Origin: Oreohelix idahoensis
Lineage: Eukaryota; Mollusca; Gastropoda; Stylommatophora; Oreohelicidae
DNA length: 64,000 nt
Reading direction: 5' to 3'
Assembly (NCBI GenBank): GCA_024509875.1
Contig: JAMPIV010011346.1
Span: 502,501-566,500 of the forward strand
Shown: in pieces, positions 10,655-20,988 of the stretch
Position numbering within the stretch: the stretch's first letter is position 1
How the letters are laid out: every line of letters starts with the position of its first letter
Translations under genes and position numbers: made by a program
The notes under the pieces: model-generated
The model's input: only the letters and a program-made list of their open reading frames with translations
Told to the model about the DNA's origin: nothing
Databases searched by the model: none

Positions 10655-11110
10655 CAAACAACAGTTTGCTAGAGTTGACGCTGAACAGTTCACCGTTATC
10701 TAAAACAAAAAGTGTCCCTGAGAACATACGTAACGATTTACCGTTATCTGAAACAACAGTGTATAAGAGAAGACGCTGAAGGCTTTGGCTGTTATCTGAA
10801 ACAAACATTTTCTTAAAGATATCAATTGGTTCACCGTTATCTGAAGCAACAGTTTTTAAGAGGAGACACCCTTATCTGACAAGTTTCTGACAGAAGTCAC
10901 CTGACAGTGTGTCGTTCTCTGAAACAGTTTTTAAACAATTTTTGTTAGAGAGGACACTGATCGGTTTGCCATTATCTGTAACAGTTTCTTAGGGAAGACG
11001 CTAAATGGTCTTTCCTTCTGAAACAACCGTTTTTTTCTAGAGAAAAGTCACCAAGCAATTCACAAATCTCTGAAACTAAAGTTTCGAAGACAAAAACTGA
11101 ACATTCAATT
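10655..11110. repeat. degenerate continuation of the 45-bp satellite
   Basis: Repeated blocks GACGCTGAACAGTTCACCG, TTATCTGAAACAA and AGAGAAGACGCTGAA match the 45-bp unit of 6830-7930, but spacing is irregular and substitutions are frequent. It resumes right after repeat S, so the array was probably once continuous and was split by about 2.7 kb of inserted sequence, including the 8391-9953 pseudogene. Confidence 0.8.
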
Positions 11111-11173
11111 TTTGTAACACAAAAACGAGGCATGTGAGTTTCCAAGCCGGAAAGGTAGTCTCGTAGTAAATCC

Positions 11174-11380
11174 CACAGTAGGGGAGTGAAGTGTTAGAGA
11201 CTTTACTATATTAGATCCAGTATCGCTTCGTGGAGTGACCGGTTCCCTTCCTTAACTCAAGAGCAAAATCAAATACCCATTTACAGCTGGGTAGACTGGC
11301 GCGTGTGATACTGTAAATCGAACCCATGACCTTTGCCGCTAGAGACCATCGCTCTAACCACTCTGTCAATCGGAAGCTCA
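11174..11380 (-). mobile_element. SINE-A copy
   Basis: Minus-strand element. Its 3' end on the plus strand reads AGGGGAGTGAAGTGTTAGAG, the body contains ATTTACAGCTGGGTAGACTG, and the tRNA-like head ends at TCGGAAGCTC with a B box seen in reverse as AATCGAACCC. Same family as the copies at 12914, 15951, 19872, 33808 and 60194. Confidence 0.88.
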
Positions 11381-11469
11381 GAGGCCGAAAGGAAAACAAA
11401 AATAGCGCTGTACCCCCACGTAAAACGTAAGAAGCGATTAACAAATGTTTGATTTGGGGCCGGTTACCC

Positions 11470-11758
11470 CGTCCTGTACAAATACTAGGTCAACAAGATT
11501 GACAAGTTAACCCATGCAAATAACTGAATTAGTTCCACACAACCATTCAAGACGGAAGTTCCTCTTAGCACACCGGCTTCTGGGTGGTGCGGCCGCACGG
11601 GGCGCTGATTTGGGGAAGGCGCCGAAATGTATTTAAAAAATAACAATAAAAATGGCAAAAGAATAATAAAACCGGCAACATGATGGTAACAGATTATTTG
11701 CTTGTTAATGTTATTGTTAATGTTAATGTTATTGTTAATGTTAATGTTATTGTCAATG
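11470..11758. other. spacer with an AT microsatellite at 11702-11762
   Basis: Mostly unassigned. The right end is a GTTAATGTTATTGTTAATG microsatellite. It may include the 3' untranslated tail of the minus-strand LINE epsilon that ends at 11759, but I cannot show this. Confidence 0.5.
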
Positions 11759-12127
11759 TTAATCAGAATCGACGTCATTGTACTCCGGGCAAACCCATAG
11801 GTGCTCAGTATCCCTCAGCAAATATCGAAGGGTATGAATGCTAATTGTTCCTGTTGCGCACTGGTTGTATACACGGCGGATGCGTACTCTCATACGTCCA
11901 TCTCTGTTGGTCTTACGTTTGATGCCAAATTCCAGCAATCTTAGCCTTGATGATTCATCGATTGCAGTGTCATTCTCTAATAGACGAACATGAATCGCCC
12001 TCAGTATTTCTTCCTTATCCATGGCCAATGCACCTTTTATGGGTGCTCTTGAAGCTAGTCTGTCAGCTCTTTCATTGCCACGTACCCCGGCATGACCAGG
12101 ATTTGCTTGTATAAAACTGATAGTTTT
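11759..12127 (-). pseudogene. LINE family epsilon, RNase H domain tail
   Basis: Read on the minus strand from about 12127 the frame gives ISFIQANPGHAGVRGNERAD, then RLASRAPIKGAL, then from 12028 AMDKEEILRAIHVRLLENDT onward to a stop at 11759. PGHAGVRGNERADRLA is the C-terminal part of the RNase H domain found downstream of RT in some non-LTR retrotransposons, such as I-like clades. The frame is open to its end, but RT and most of RNase H are missing, so this is a 5'-truncated copy. Clade assignment is inference. Confidence 0.78.
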
Positions 12128-12232
12128 CCTATATGTTTATTTGATTCCTTCTTCTTTTGTTTAAAAAAAAAAAAAAGTTTAATTGGCACCCAACTGTAGT
12201 TCAACATGACAAAAAATAAATTACCTACAGTA

Positions 12233-12420
12233 AGATTCTTCTTCTTCTGTGGTCTTTAGCCGCTGACTGTCAAAGCAGTCAGTGGCCATCACGCCTGGTG
12301 GTGTCTTGTAGGGCAGAAACAAACTGCTTCCAATTTGTTCGGCCGGCGGCCATCCTTCGTACAGTGCCCCAGCTCTGGTTCATTCTTTGTGTCTCGGCCT
12401 CCACAGTTCTCCGCCAAGTT
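12233..12420 (-). mobile_element. LINE family delta, 3' end
   Basis: Minus strand encodes TTWRRTVEAETQRMNQSWGT, then VRRMAAGRTNWKQFVSALQD, nearly identical to the C-terminus of the longer copy at 48340-49210. The 3' untranslated end carries a stem-loop: 12260-12269 pairs with 12276-12285 (10 pairs, one G-U) around a 6-nt loop. The same end occurs at 62602-62850. Confidence 0.87.
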
Positions 12421-12850
12421 GTTTTATAAACATAGAAATGAATTATGCCATGGGACCCAAAGATGCAGCAATAGAGAATGCAGTCAGCGACCCATAGCTT
12501 GACTGCTTGCATCAGGGTCAGCAAACCAGAGCTGACCAAGACCCTACTCCACCTCCACGTGGTGGTCCTGGAAACAGGCTGCATCACTGCAGTCTGGCTG
12601 AGAGAGTAGGGATCGAAGAGGGAAGGCAAACCCGGTCCCAAAAATGCTGTGCCGAAGTCGGATGTGTCGGTTGAAAGGCGCAGATATCAGCTCCGGCGTA
12701 AACAGACACAACGCAACCAACGTCCTTTTCAGGACGAACGAGGAAGAAGAAATTATGCCACAATGTAACACGCCAGAACGCACATCACTTGCAGAAATTA
12801 CTGTGTGTAGCCAACTCATTGGCATGACAGTGTGCCTCTTCGCCTTTCCA
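12421..12850. other. unassigned; perhaps an internal or 5' part of a LINE
   Basis: GC content is higher than in the neighbours and a 93-codon minus-strand ORF (12544-12825) shows no motif I know. Because it directly abuts the delta 3' end in the same orientation, it could be the 5' region of an internally deleted LINE. Confidence 0.35.
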
Positions 12851-12913
12851 TGACGTTTATCTTTTGAACCTTGTGTTTTGTTTTGTGTGCCATTTGTGTA
12901 TTTTTAATGCCGA

Positions 12914-13124
12914 CGAGCGTCCAATTGACAGAGTGGTTAGAGCGCTGATCTGTCGCGGTAAAGGTGCCAGGTTTGAATCACGGTCCGACACGCTGCAGTC
13001 TACCCAGCGGTAAATAATCACCTGACCTTGAGTTAGGGAAGGAAAAAGGCAGCGAGGAATAAAATTGGTCACCACACCTCAAGATGCTGGACCTAGTACA
13101 GTGAAGTCTTTAACACTTCACTTT
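12914..13124 (+). mobile_element. SINE-A copy
   Basis: Head GAGCGTCCAATTGACAGAG, A-box-like GTGGTTAGAGCGCTGATC, B-box-like GGTTTGAATCACGG, body TCTACCCAGCGGTAAATAA and tail GTCTTTAACACTTCACTTTA. This plus-strand copy shows the whole tRNA-derived head. Confidence 0.88.
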
Positions 13125-13495
13125 AATACGGCAGTATCTGCTATGGGAATACATTTATCTTTTTATCTTATACGTCACTTCCATATTTATACTTACTAAC
13201 AAGACTACGATAGCCATTTTATGATGCTTCTACTGACCTTATAGCAAGATTCTTTACACACTAGTGTAAAAGCTCGTCTTAAGACGGGAATTAAATTGAA
13301 AAGCACCAATACCTAACGGCAACAAAAGTATTTAAAAAAAACCACTGTGCATCACCACAGTACACGAACTACGTAGCAGCAGCGAGGATCCTAATGTGTG
13401 TATACGGGATCACACATTCTATAAATATATTTTTGTGCACACTGTCATTTGCGCACTTTTCTTTGTCGAGTGTTACTATTTTTGGGAGAGTATAT
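13125..13495. other. no gene seen
   Basis: Spacer between two SINEs with no recognisable feature. Confidence 0.5.
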
Positions 13496-13503
13496 ACAAG
13501 GGA

Positions 13504-13782
13504 GCCGCGGTAGAATAGTGGTTAATGCACTGGCTTCCTAGCTCAGTGGTCTATGGTTCGATCCCCAGATGAGGTGGGATTTTTTTTAGGCTGCAAACGG
13601 CTCCTGGGTCGACCCAGCCCCAACTGGGTACCAGAGCAACTTCTGGGAAGGTTAAGGCGGCCGGCGTGATGCTGACCACATCACCCCTAGTGTGCCGACA
13701 GTCAAGAAAATATGAGCCTAACACCATATTCCCAATATGCCTCAATGGGCGTGTAACGGGATCCTTTACCTTTACCTTATAG
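13504..13782 (+). mobile_element. SINE-B, complete copy with target duplication
   Basis: tRNA-like head (TAGAATAGTGGTTAATGCAC as A-box region, B box GGTTCGATCCCC at 13555-13566), then the body shared with 2512-2670 and a short CTTTACC-rich tail. It is flanked by the 8-bp direct repeat ACAAGGGA at 13496-13503 and 13783-13790, fitting LINE-driven insertion. Confidence 0.88.
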
Positions 13783-13863
13783 ACAAGGGAAACAAGACAA
13801 TTAATGTCTAACTTTCAACCAAAGTTGCATCCCTTAGCGTTAGTGACAGAAAAACCTGGGATT

Positions 13864-13886
13864 TTATATATATATATATATATATA

Positions 13887-13970
<84 letters not shown>
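13864..13970. repeat. TA dinucleotide microsatellite
   Basis: About 107 bp of alternating TA with one C near 13889. The ORF reading YIYIYI across it is an artefact. Confidence 0.97.
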
Positions 13971-13971
<1 letters not shown>

Positions 13972-14109
13972 ATGATTTCTTCCAATTGTTTTGTTATTTC
14001 ATTTTCTCCTTTTGATTTTCTTTGTTTCTTGGATTCCTTTTATTGACATTTCTTTCTTTCTAGTTTTGTATTATTTCTTGCTTAATTATTGTTCTTTTCC
14101 CGCACGTCA

Positions 14110-14210
14110 CGTGTGTTGACATGCACACCATTATAGCGGTTAGACGCTGGAATCGGGTTGGCCACAATCTCAGAAGAGACTCTGACATCATCACACCTTT
14201 GAAAATTATC
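14110..14210 (+). repeat. LINE family delta, internal fragment
   Basis: Plus strand reads VDMHTIIAVRRWNRVGHNLR then RDSDIIT, matching EDMHTIIAGRRWSWVGHVLR in the 48340-49210 copy. About 100 bp only. Confidence 0.72.
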
Positions 14211-14343
14211 CTCAAAATGTATTTAATTTTAATTAAATGGGAAACAAAGCGGGCTAACATCAGATGATCTTTTGTCTCCCCTTATCCCCCACCTTGGTCT
14301 ACCCTGCTCAACCTAATTGTTGGGTATAATTAGGGTATTTAGT

Positions 14344-14841
14344 CAGTGGCGCCAATAGGGGTGTGCGGACCGCACCGGGTGACACCATTAGAGGGGGGTG
14401 ACACCAAAATGACTGTCTATATAATTTGTGTGCAGTGTTTCAGCAGACATTTATTATTTTTTATAAAAATATCCCTGTAGTTAGTTATAATCACACAAAC
14501 ATTTTTCGTAAGCCCAGGTTGTTTGCACTGTATCAATATACCTACGTTTTTACTTCGAATTATGTTGTTTTCTTACCGAATGTTCACTCTAACCACATGA
14601 AACTATGTAAATGTAGAAACATTTAGGCTGTGCGTATGATTTTGTAATTTTAATTGTGCTAGTTGTTTATGTCACTACTATTGCCATTACACTCAGTGAT
14701 ATACGGGAATTACGATTTACAAGTAACATTAGTACAAAAAACATTACTAAGGATCTTGTATGGTCTGGTACGGGAGGATGTCCATGGGGGTGGCACCATG
14801 AGTTACCGCACTGGGTGACACCAACCTTATTGACGCCATTG
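14344..14841. mobile_element. Non-autonomous hAT element with 8-bp target duplications
   Basis: The left end CAGTGGCGCCAATA is the inverted match of the right end (read inward CAATGGCGTCAATA; two mismatches in 14). Identical 8-bp repeats TATTTAGT flank it at 14336-14343 and 14842-14849. The 8-bp duplication and CAGTGGCG terminus are typical of the hAT superfamily. The 498 bp have no transposase ORF, so it would depend on an enzyme supplied elsewhere. Confidence 0.92.
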
Positions 14842-15114
14842 TATTTAGTGTCATTTTATTTTCAATTTTGCGTCATATTCAAATACCTATTGTCATTTTA
14901 AATTGATTGTTGTTGGTGGCAACAATTTATATAATAATTTGTTGTTTTCTTAGTTATGTTACAGCACATTTTCACGTATCGTATTGTTTGTATTACTTTA
15001 TTGTTACTGCGGAGAGGGTGCCTTATTGGCTGTGGAACAACAACAACGGGCTATGGAAATCAGGACGGCAATTTATATATACAGCATAATGGTTACTTTT
15101 ACAATAGGTTCAAG

Positions 15115-15300
15115 CTGATAGCATGGATAAGACCAGGAGTGAAGTGGCAGGTCCCGACCAAGGTAGAGAGGGTTCAATTCCCAGCGCACGTTGGAGAACA
15201 TACCAGGAGGCTGACACTTGGGAGTCATGAACTTTTCAGGCCTTAGACTGTAAAGGGCTAAAACACTTGAGAGACGGGGGGATTTTTTCTGATGATCAGA
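15115..15300 (+). repeat. possible degenerate SINE
   Basis: Contains the B-box-like GGTTCAATTCCCAGC at about 15170 and a tail with TGTAAAGGGCTAAAACACTT. I could not identify a clear A box or a second copy, so this is a weak call. Confidence 0.35.
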
Positions 15301-15483
15301 TTACCTCCAGTTCTGTTTCCTATCATATCTTATTTTTCCTTACATTTTAAGTAATTAGTAGTATTTTTTTAATGTGTGGTTTTTGTTGTCTTTTTAATAA
15401 TGAATGTGTTTGTTTTTGTTTATTAATTATTAGAGTGATTTGGCTGTTGTCTTTCATTTATTTTTCTTAAATAGTATTACTAT

Positions 15484-15740
15484 TATTATGGGGGTCGGAG
15501 TGGCTGTGGAGTCCTTCCTCTAATTCTAAAGGAAATGGGTTTACTCCCAACACAGGGAATATAATTGATGGACATTTTTTTCAGACTCACTGGTTCATAC
15601 TCCCTCCTGATCTCCTAGGTCGTGAGATTAGATGCCTAGCCTTCTCGGATAAGGGTGACAAAATATGCTGTCCCGTGTGCAAGTTGCGCACGTTAAAAAT
15701 CCCTCGGCAGTTGGAAATCGTAAAGAGTAGGCCATACGGC
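15484..15740 (+). mobile_element. SINE-D, gastropod-like
   Basis: GGTCGGAGTGGCTGTGGAGT head, then GGATAAGGGTGACAAAATAT, GTCCCGTGTGCAAGTTGCGC, CACGTTAAAAATCCC and CCCTGGCAAAATG. The order (state-of-account block, GTCCCGTGTGCA, CGCAC.TTAAA.A.CCC, CCTGGCAAAAT) resembles SINEs I recall from gastropod genomes. Only one copy is in this window, so the family name is from memory. Confidence 0.6.
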
Positions 15741-15950
15741 CGCTGCCCTGGCAAAATGTAAACAAATTTAGGAAACATACCCACCACAAAAATATTTATA
15801 GAATGTGTGATTCCTGTATACACACACTGGTATTCTCGCCGGTGCTACGTAGTTCGTGCACTGTGCGGAGATCCTCCTTGTTTGATGTAAGACTGTCTTC
15901 ACAATGGATGCATTCTCTCATACGTCTATACCTTTAGTATAAAACGATAA

Positions 15951-16170
15951 TAGGGGAGTGAAGTGTTATAGACTTCGTTATACTAAATCCAGTATCAATA
16001 GGTGGGGTGATCAGTTCCCTTCTTAGCTGCCTTTTCTTTCCCTAACTCAAGAGCAAGGTCAGGTACTAATTTACAGCTGGGAAGATAGGAGCATAATGAT
16101 AACGTGAATCGAACCGGGAACCTATGCCGCGAGACACCAGAGCCCTAACGACTCCGTCGATCGGACGCTC
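15951..16170 (-). mobile_element. SINE-A copy
   Basis: Begins AGGGGAGTGAAGTGTTATAG and ends TCGGACGCTC; the reversed B box reads GAATCGAACCGGG. Full length. Confidence 0.88.
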
Positions 16171-16539
16171 AACAACGCAGAGAACGCAAAGAAAAAAAAA
16201 ATTAATAAATTAATAAAAAATGACAACCAAAAAATTACAGATTTTTATAAATAGGTTGTTTCGCAGATGAGAAGGAATCACGTGGTATAAATTGGGTTTC
16301 TACCCCAGACCACAAGATCTTTTAATATTTGGACACCGGCCCTAATATTACCGAAGGACCTTGTATCTAGGTTTAACGGGGAGCACCTCGCCTAAACAAG
16401 GTGGAACTTTTAAGAAAAAAATTGAAACGGTTTTACAAAATTACCAATGTGAGAATTAGTGAAAGTACCAAAAAAGAATTTACCAGAGGTGATTTGAAGA
16501 CTCTGGAGTTGGGAAAGAACACGCATTAAGAAAAACAAA
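16171..16539. other. no gene seen
   Basis: AT-rich spacer between a SINE and a LINE fragment with no motif. Confidence 0.5.
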
Positions 16540-16710
16540 TTCATAGCCTTACAAGGTAGTCCCTTGTTCGGAATCACCAGGGTAATAGAAGCATGCGGGA
16601 GGCTCCAACAACAAATATACAGAGAAGAGAGCTAGAGAAAGACGGTAAGAGAATAAACAAGACATGGCAAGTTTTTGAAAGGATGGCACAGGACCAGAAG
16701 GCTTAGCATG
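16540..16710 (+). pseudogene. LINE family alpha, 3' fragment
   Basis: TTCATAGCCTTACAAGGTAG, CCTTGTTCGGAATCACCAGG, ACAGAGAAGAGAGCTAGAGA and GAAAGGATGGCACAGGACCA line up in order with the alpha 3' end at 44730-44900. Point changes and indels make it non-coding. Confidence 0.75.
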
Positions 16711-16757
16711 TTTCTTTTTGTTCACGAGCTGCACTTTGCGGGGAGCTCGAAGTACTG

Positions 16758-17690
16758 TTTTAATAATAGTAATAGTTGTAGTAATACTAATTGTAGTAAT
16801 ACTAATAGTAGTTATACCAATTGTAGTAATACTAATTGTAGTAAAACTAATTGTAGTTAATTGTAGTAATTCTAATTGTTGTAATACTAATTGTAGTAAT
16901 ACTAATTGTAGTAATATTCATTGTAGTAATACTAATCGTGGTAATCCTGATTGCAGTAATACTAATTGTAGTAATACTAATTGTAGTAAAACTAATTGTA
17001 GTAATATTAACTGTAGTAATACTGATGGTAGTAATACTAATTGTAGTAATACTAATTGTAGTAATACTAATTGTAGTAAGACCACATGTAGTAAAACTAA
17101 TAGTAGTAATACTAATTGTAGTAATACTGATTGTAGTAATACTAAATGTAGTAATACTAATCGTGGTAATACTAATTGTAGTAATACTAACTATAGTAAT
17201 ACTAATTGTAGTAATACTAATTGTAGTAATACTGATTGTAGTAATGCTTTTTATAGGAATAATTTTTGTAGTAATACTAATTGAAGTAATATTGATTGTA
17301 GTAATACTGACTTTAGTAATACTAATTATAGTAATACTAATTGTGGTAATACTAATTGTAGTAATACTAATTGTGGTAATACTCATTGTGGTAATACTAG
17401 AAGTAGTAATACTAATTGTAGTAATACTATTTGCAGTAATACTAATTGTAGTAATACTAATTGTGTAATACTGATTGTAGTAATACTAATTATAGTAATA
17501 CTAATTGTAGTAATACTAATTGTGTAATACTGATTTGCAGAAATACTAATTATAGTAATACTAATTGTGGTAATACTAATTGTAATTATACTGATTGTAG
17601 TAATACCGATTGTAGTAATACTGATTGTAGTAATACTGATTGTAGTAATACTAATTGTAGTAATACTAATTGTAGTAATACTAAGACCAA
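16758..17690. repeat. 15-bp tandem array (about 60 units)
   Basis: Unit ACTAATTGTAGTAAT with scattered substitutions (ATTGTGG, GATTGTAG) and a few 1-2-base slips that shift the phase. The period is divisible by 3, which creates the overlapping ORFs of about 100-190 codons reading NTNCS, ILIVV or ITTIS on both strands. I regard none as genes. Confidence 0.95.
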
Positions 17691-18576
17691 AAAAAAAAAA
17701 AAACAACCACTAAAAACACTTGACACATTACCCTATTGCCAGAAGTATTTTGGAAAAAAATTTCAGCTTTAGGAATTAAACTTTTAAAAACGCAAATATT
17801 AGTACGAGAATGCGTTGTATGTTCGTTATACTTGTTACTCAAACCCGTATTCCAACACAGTTTCATCTCTTTTTTAATATGAACATAATTATCATAACAC
17901 AACTGCGCAAAATAACGCATTCGAGTTTTTGGTTTCACGGCAAACGGCGAACACCAACCAGGGAACTATAAATGAGTTATCTCAAACACAACTTTCTAAG
18001 CTATTAACATCGATTAAAAAAAAGGGCAGAACTAATGTTAAAAGTAAAGTAATACACCAGCGATAAATATCACACATATGGCGGTACCAACCAAGATAAA
18101 ACAGCAATCGGCATGCTATATAACAACCGTGAACTTCCAGAGTTCTGTAACGCGTAAGTAATGGAGCGAAAAAGTTCCGAAACATCGATGAAAGCGCCCC
18201 CTACGGTGCCGGAAAATGAGAGGCCGGTACCGCTGCCTCGGGTTTGTACTCAGCCAATCAGCGAGCTTGTCCTGGAAGTAAAAACCAGTGTTCACTTCTG
18301 AAATGAGAAGGTGATGGTTTGAACAAAGTTACTCGTGCCAGTCTGGGAGACAAAATACCAAGTACCATCTACTGTATAAACGATCTACCGCACTGAACAC
18401 GAACCCGGCGGGAACGTGGGTTTCAAGAGAGCATCATTGCTGGTATTAAGTTCCACAAATTGATTAATCGGAACCACTCACACAATACGCGAGCATGCCT
18501 TGAGTGGCATGAACGAAAGAAAATTGTTACTTAGTCAGGTTTAACAAATGAACATTTCAAACATTTCACATTTCTA
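17691..18576. other. no gene seen
   Basis: Begins with an A-run after the 15-bp array. No ORF above about 85 codons and no recognisable motif or repeat partner. Confidence 0.5.
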
Positions 18577-18731
18577 ATTTGGTGGTAAGCAAGTTCTGAA
18601 AATATCTTCTTTGGTGGTAAGCAAGTTCTGAAAATATCTACTTTGGTGGTAACCAAGTTCTGAAAATATCTTCTTTTGTGGTAAGCAAGTTCTGAAAATA
18701 TCTACTTTGGTGGTAAGCAAGTTCTGAAAAT
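18577..18731. repeat. 32-bp tandem array (about 5 units)
   Basis: Unit GGTGGTAAGCAAGTTCTGAA followed by AATATCTTCTTT; GGTGGTAA recurs at 18581, 18613 and 18645. The array ends exactly where the minus-strand LINE alpha begins. Confidence 0.9.
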
Positions 18732-19408
18732 TCATTCATTCATTCATCATAACCCTCCACTCCCAAAGGAGCATAGGCTTTCAACAAACACATGCCAAGT
18801 CCTCCTGTCACATGCCATCATCTCAAGTTCTTTCCACGTTCTCCTTATCCTTTTCATCTCTGTTTCCAGCTCCTTGTGCTTCTTGGTCTACCTCTGCCTC
18901 TCTTGCGCTGGGGGTTCCAGAACAAGGACTGCCTTGTAATGCTATCAACGGGTTTCCTCAGTGTGTGTCCTATCCATCGCCATCGTCTTCTTCTCATCTC
19001 TTGTTCCCCTGGCACTTGTCTGGTTCTTGTCATCAGTTCCACGTTGGTAACCTTGTCATACCATTTTAATTCCTCTATTCTACGCAAGCACCCATTAATG
19101 AAAGTCTGTAGCTTTTTGGTTGTTGTCTTTGTTGTTCTCCATGTCTCAGAGCCATACACTAGGACTAACATTTGAGTTGAAGATTCTTATTTTCGTGTTG
19201 GATCCGATTTCTCTTGATCTCCATATATTTCTAAATGCAATGAAAGCTCCTCTTGCTTTTTGTATTCTTATTTTGATATCACTGTCTGTCGTTGCAACTT
19301 TGTCTATCTTGCTGCCAAGATATGTGTACGATTCTACATCTTGTATTGGTGCTTCTTCAAGTTCAACCCTGTTTTCATTACCTGCATTTATTCTCATTAT
19401 CTTTGTCT
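18732..19408 (-). pseudogene. LINE family alpha, 3' copy with target duplication
   Basis: Minus strand encodes MRINAGNENRVELEEAPIQD, VESYTYLGSKIDK and IQKARGAFIAFRNIWRS (19397-19146), then [27 protein letters not shown], and [20 protein letters not shown] (19171-18854). These are the segments following the RT palm. The two parts lie in different frames. The 3' tail is a short (TGAA)n run at 18732-18756. The copy is flanked by the 13-bp direct repeat AAGTTCTGAAAAT at 18719-18731 and 19409-19421. RT catalytic residues are absent (5' truncation). Confidence 0.9.
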
Positions 19409-19414
19409 AAGTTC

Positions 19415-20207
19415 TGAAAATACACAGGGAGAAAATTAAGATAATGAGAATAAATTCAGGAAACTAAAAGAAGATTGTATTTGAAGAGCCACCACTACAA
19501 GATGTAGAAACATACATATACCTTGGCAGCAATAAAGACACAGTTGGACGGACAGACAATGATGTCAAAAGTAAGAATACAAAAGATTAGAAGTTCTTTC
19601 ACTGCACTGGGAAATATATGGAGATCAACAGAATCTGTAATTGTTTTAGGTTGTCATGCTTCAGAGCTATAGAATAGGACTGATTTGATATTTAAATTAA
19701 AAATTCATACGTTCATAAATGGAAGTTCGCGTAGAATAGGATAGAAGTGGTATGACAAGATCACTCATGTGGAACTGATGATAACATCGAGACATACGAC
19801 AATGAAACAAGAGATGAGAAGACGACGCTGCAGACAAACAGTACATAAAAAGTAGTCCCAATGCAGATACTGCCGCAGGAGAGTGAAGTGTTAGAGATTT
19901 CACTATTATAGATCCAGCATCGAGAAGTGTGGTGACCAGTTCCCTTTCTCGCTGCCTTTTCCTTCCCTCATTCAAGTGGGAAGTCAGGTACCTATTTACA
20001 GCTGGGTAGACTGAAGCGTTCGATGCCGTGAATCTAGCCCGGCACCTTTGCCGCGTGAGACCAGCGCTCTAACCACTCTCAATCGGACGCTCGAATAGGA
20101 AATACACTGAGAAAACCTGTTAATAGCATTACAAGGCAGTCCATGTTCTGTAGTCACCAGGATAAGAGAGAACACATGGAGAAGAGAACCGGAGACAGAC
20201 CTGAAGG
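19415..20207 (+). pseudogene. LINE family alpha, 3' copy split by a SINE
   Basis: Plus-strand partner of the preceding copy, beginning at ACACAGGGAGAAAATTAAGA, equivalent to 35080-35105 in the copy at 34210. It continues through CAAGATGTAGAAACATACAT, GATCACTCATGTGGAACTGA and AACAAGAGATGAGAAGACGA, is interrupted by SINE-A at 19872-20092, and resumes with ACACTGAGAAAACCTGTTAA, CATTACAAGGCAGTCC and GGAGAAGAGAACCGGAGACA. No intact frame. Confidence 0.85.
19872..20092 (-). mobile_element. SINE-A inserted in LINE alpha
   Basis: GAGAGTGAAGTGTTAGAGAT to ATCGGACGCTC, minus orientation. LINE alpha sequence continues on both sides, so the SINE is younger than the LINE copy. Confidence 0.88.
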
Positions 20208-20211
20208 TGAT

Positions 20212-20285
20212 GTGTGACGGTATTGCTTCCCCTGCTTTGCAGTAGTTGTCCAACAGTGGCCAAAACTCAAGAGTATCTAATATGG
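20212..20285 (+). repeat. dispersed repeat S, 5' fragment
   Basis: TGTGACGGTATTGCTTCCCC, TGCTTTGCAGTAGTTGTCCA and ACAGTGGCCAAAACTCAAGA are the reverse complement of 56460-56540. It starts with TG directly at the break in the LINE, consistent with an LTR start. Confidence 0.65.
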
Positions 20286-20830
20286 GATTGTGGTAATGTG
20301 AGAGGTTATTGATGTTACTACACTAAGGGTAAACAAAGTGAGGTCCAGCTGTGTAAGTTCCCTGAGTCTAATTGATGATGATGATGTCAGGGTCCCTATC
20401 CGCTACCTCTCTAAGATCTCACTCTGTGTAAAATAATCTCTGTGATGTTGTATGGCAAGTGTCTAGGGTAATGTATCTATTGTGATGTATGAACAATGTC
20501 AAACATAACTTTAACTCAATAAAAGTGAAGTAAGTAAGACTGTTGGTAAAGTTATATTAATATATTACAATTTTTTATTTTCCTGTACCTCAATTCTTTT
20601 GGGACAGGAATATTTTCAAATCAAGAAAATTTTATTTACAACATATAAATAAATAAAGAGGACCCTTTGTCCATAACTGGTATATTAAAGTGTCACTGTA
20701 TGTGTATCCCACAGTCTGATTTACTATTTTCTATAACCAAAAGTCAATTAGGTAAGGGTCTGTTGGTATCATCACGCCCACAGGAATTTCTGTTCTGGTT
20801 GTGTGTTACGGTATATGTTATTAACGCCGT
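20286..20830 (+). repeat. dispersed repeat Q fragment (LTR-like)
   Basis: Aligns with the first 550 bp of the probable solo LTR at 53575-55822: GTAAGTTCCCTGAGT, TATCCGCTACCT, GTGTCTAGGGTAATGTAT, AACTTTAACTCAATAAAA, CTTTTGGGACAGGAAT and CCCACAGTCTGATTT occur in the same order in both. The rest of the LTR is missing here, apparently replaced by the hAT element that follows. Confidence 0.78.
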
Positions 20831-20988
20831 CTGCTAAAGGTTAGCAGACGTGCAATTGTAAAGGTTAAGACATTTAATATATTGCGATAGATGTTTCAAT
20901 TATTGAACGCTCCATACACGATCGATTATGACGTGTCTAGCGTTGTTTGGGTCACAGTCGGTAACTAGGAGACGCTACCCTTTGTTAC

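Noticed and set aside
11490..11778. 97-codon minus-strand ORF near 11485-11778
   Set aside because: Its N-terminal half is low-complexity (IDNNININN) from the TTAATG microsatellite, and the rest has no motif.
12914..13000. Functional tRNA gene
   Set aside because: A and B boxes are present, but the sequence continues into a SINE body found seven times in the window; no intact cloverleaf with an anticodon arm is evident.
16718..17468. Overlapping ORFs of 176-188 codons reading NTNCS, ILIVV or ITTIS
   Set aside because: Produced by a 15-bp tandem repeat in several frames on both strands.
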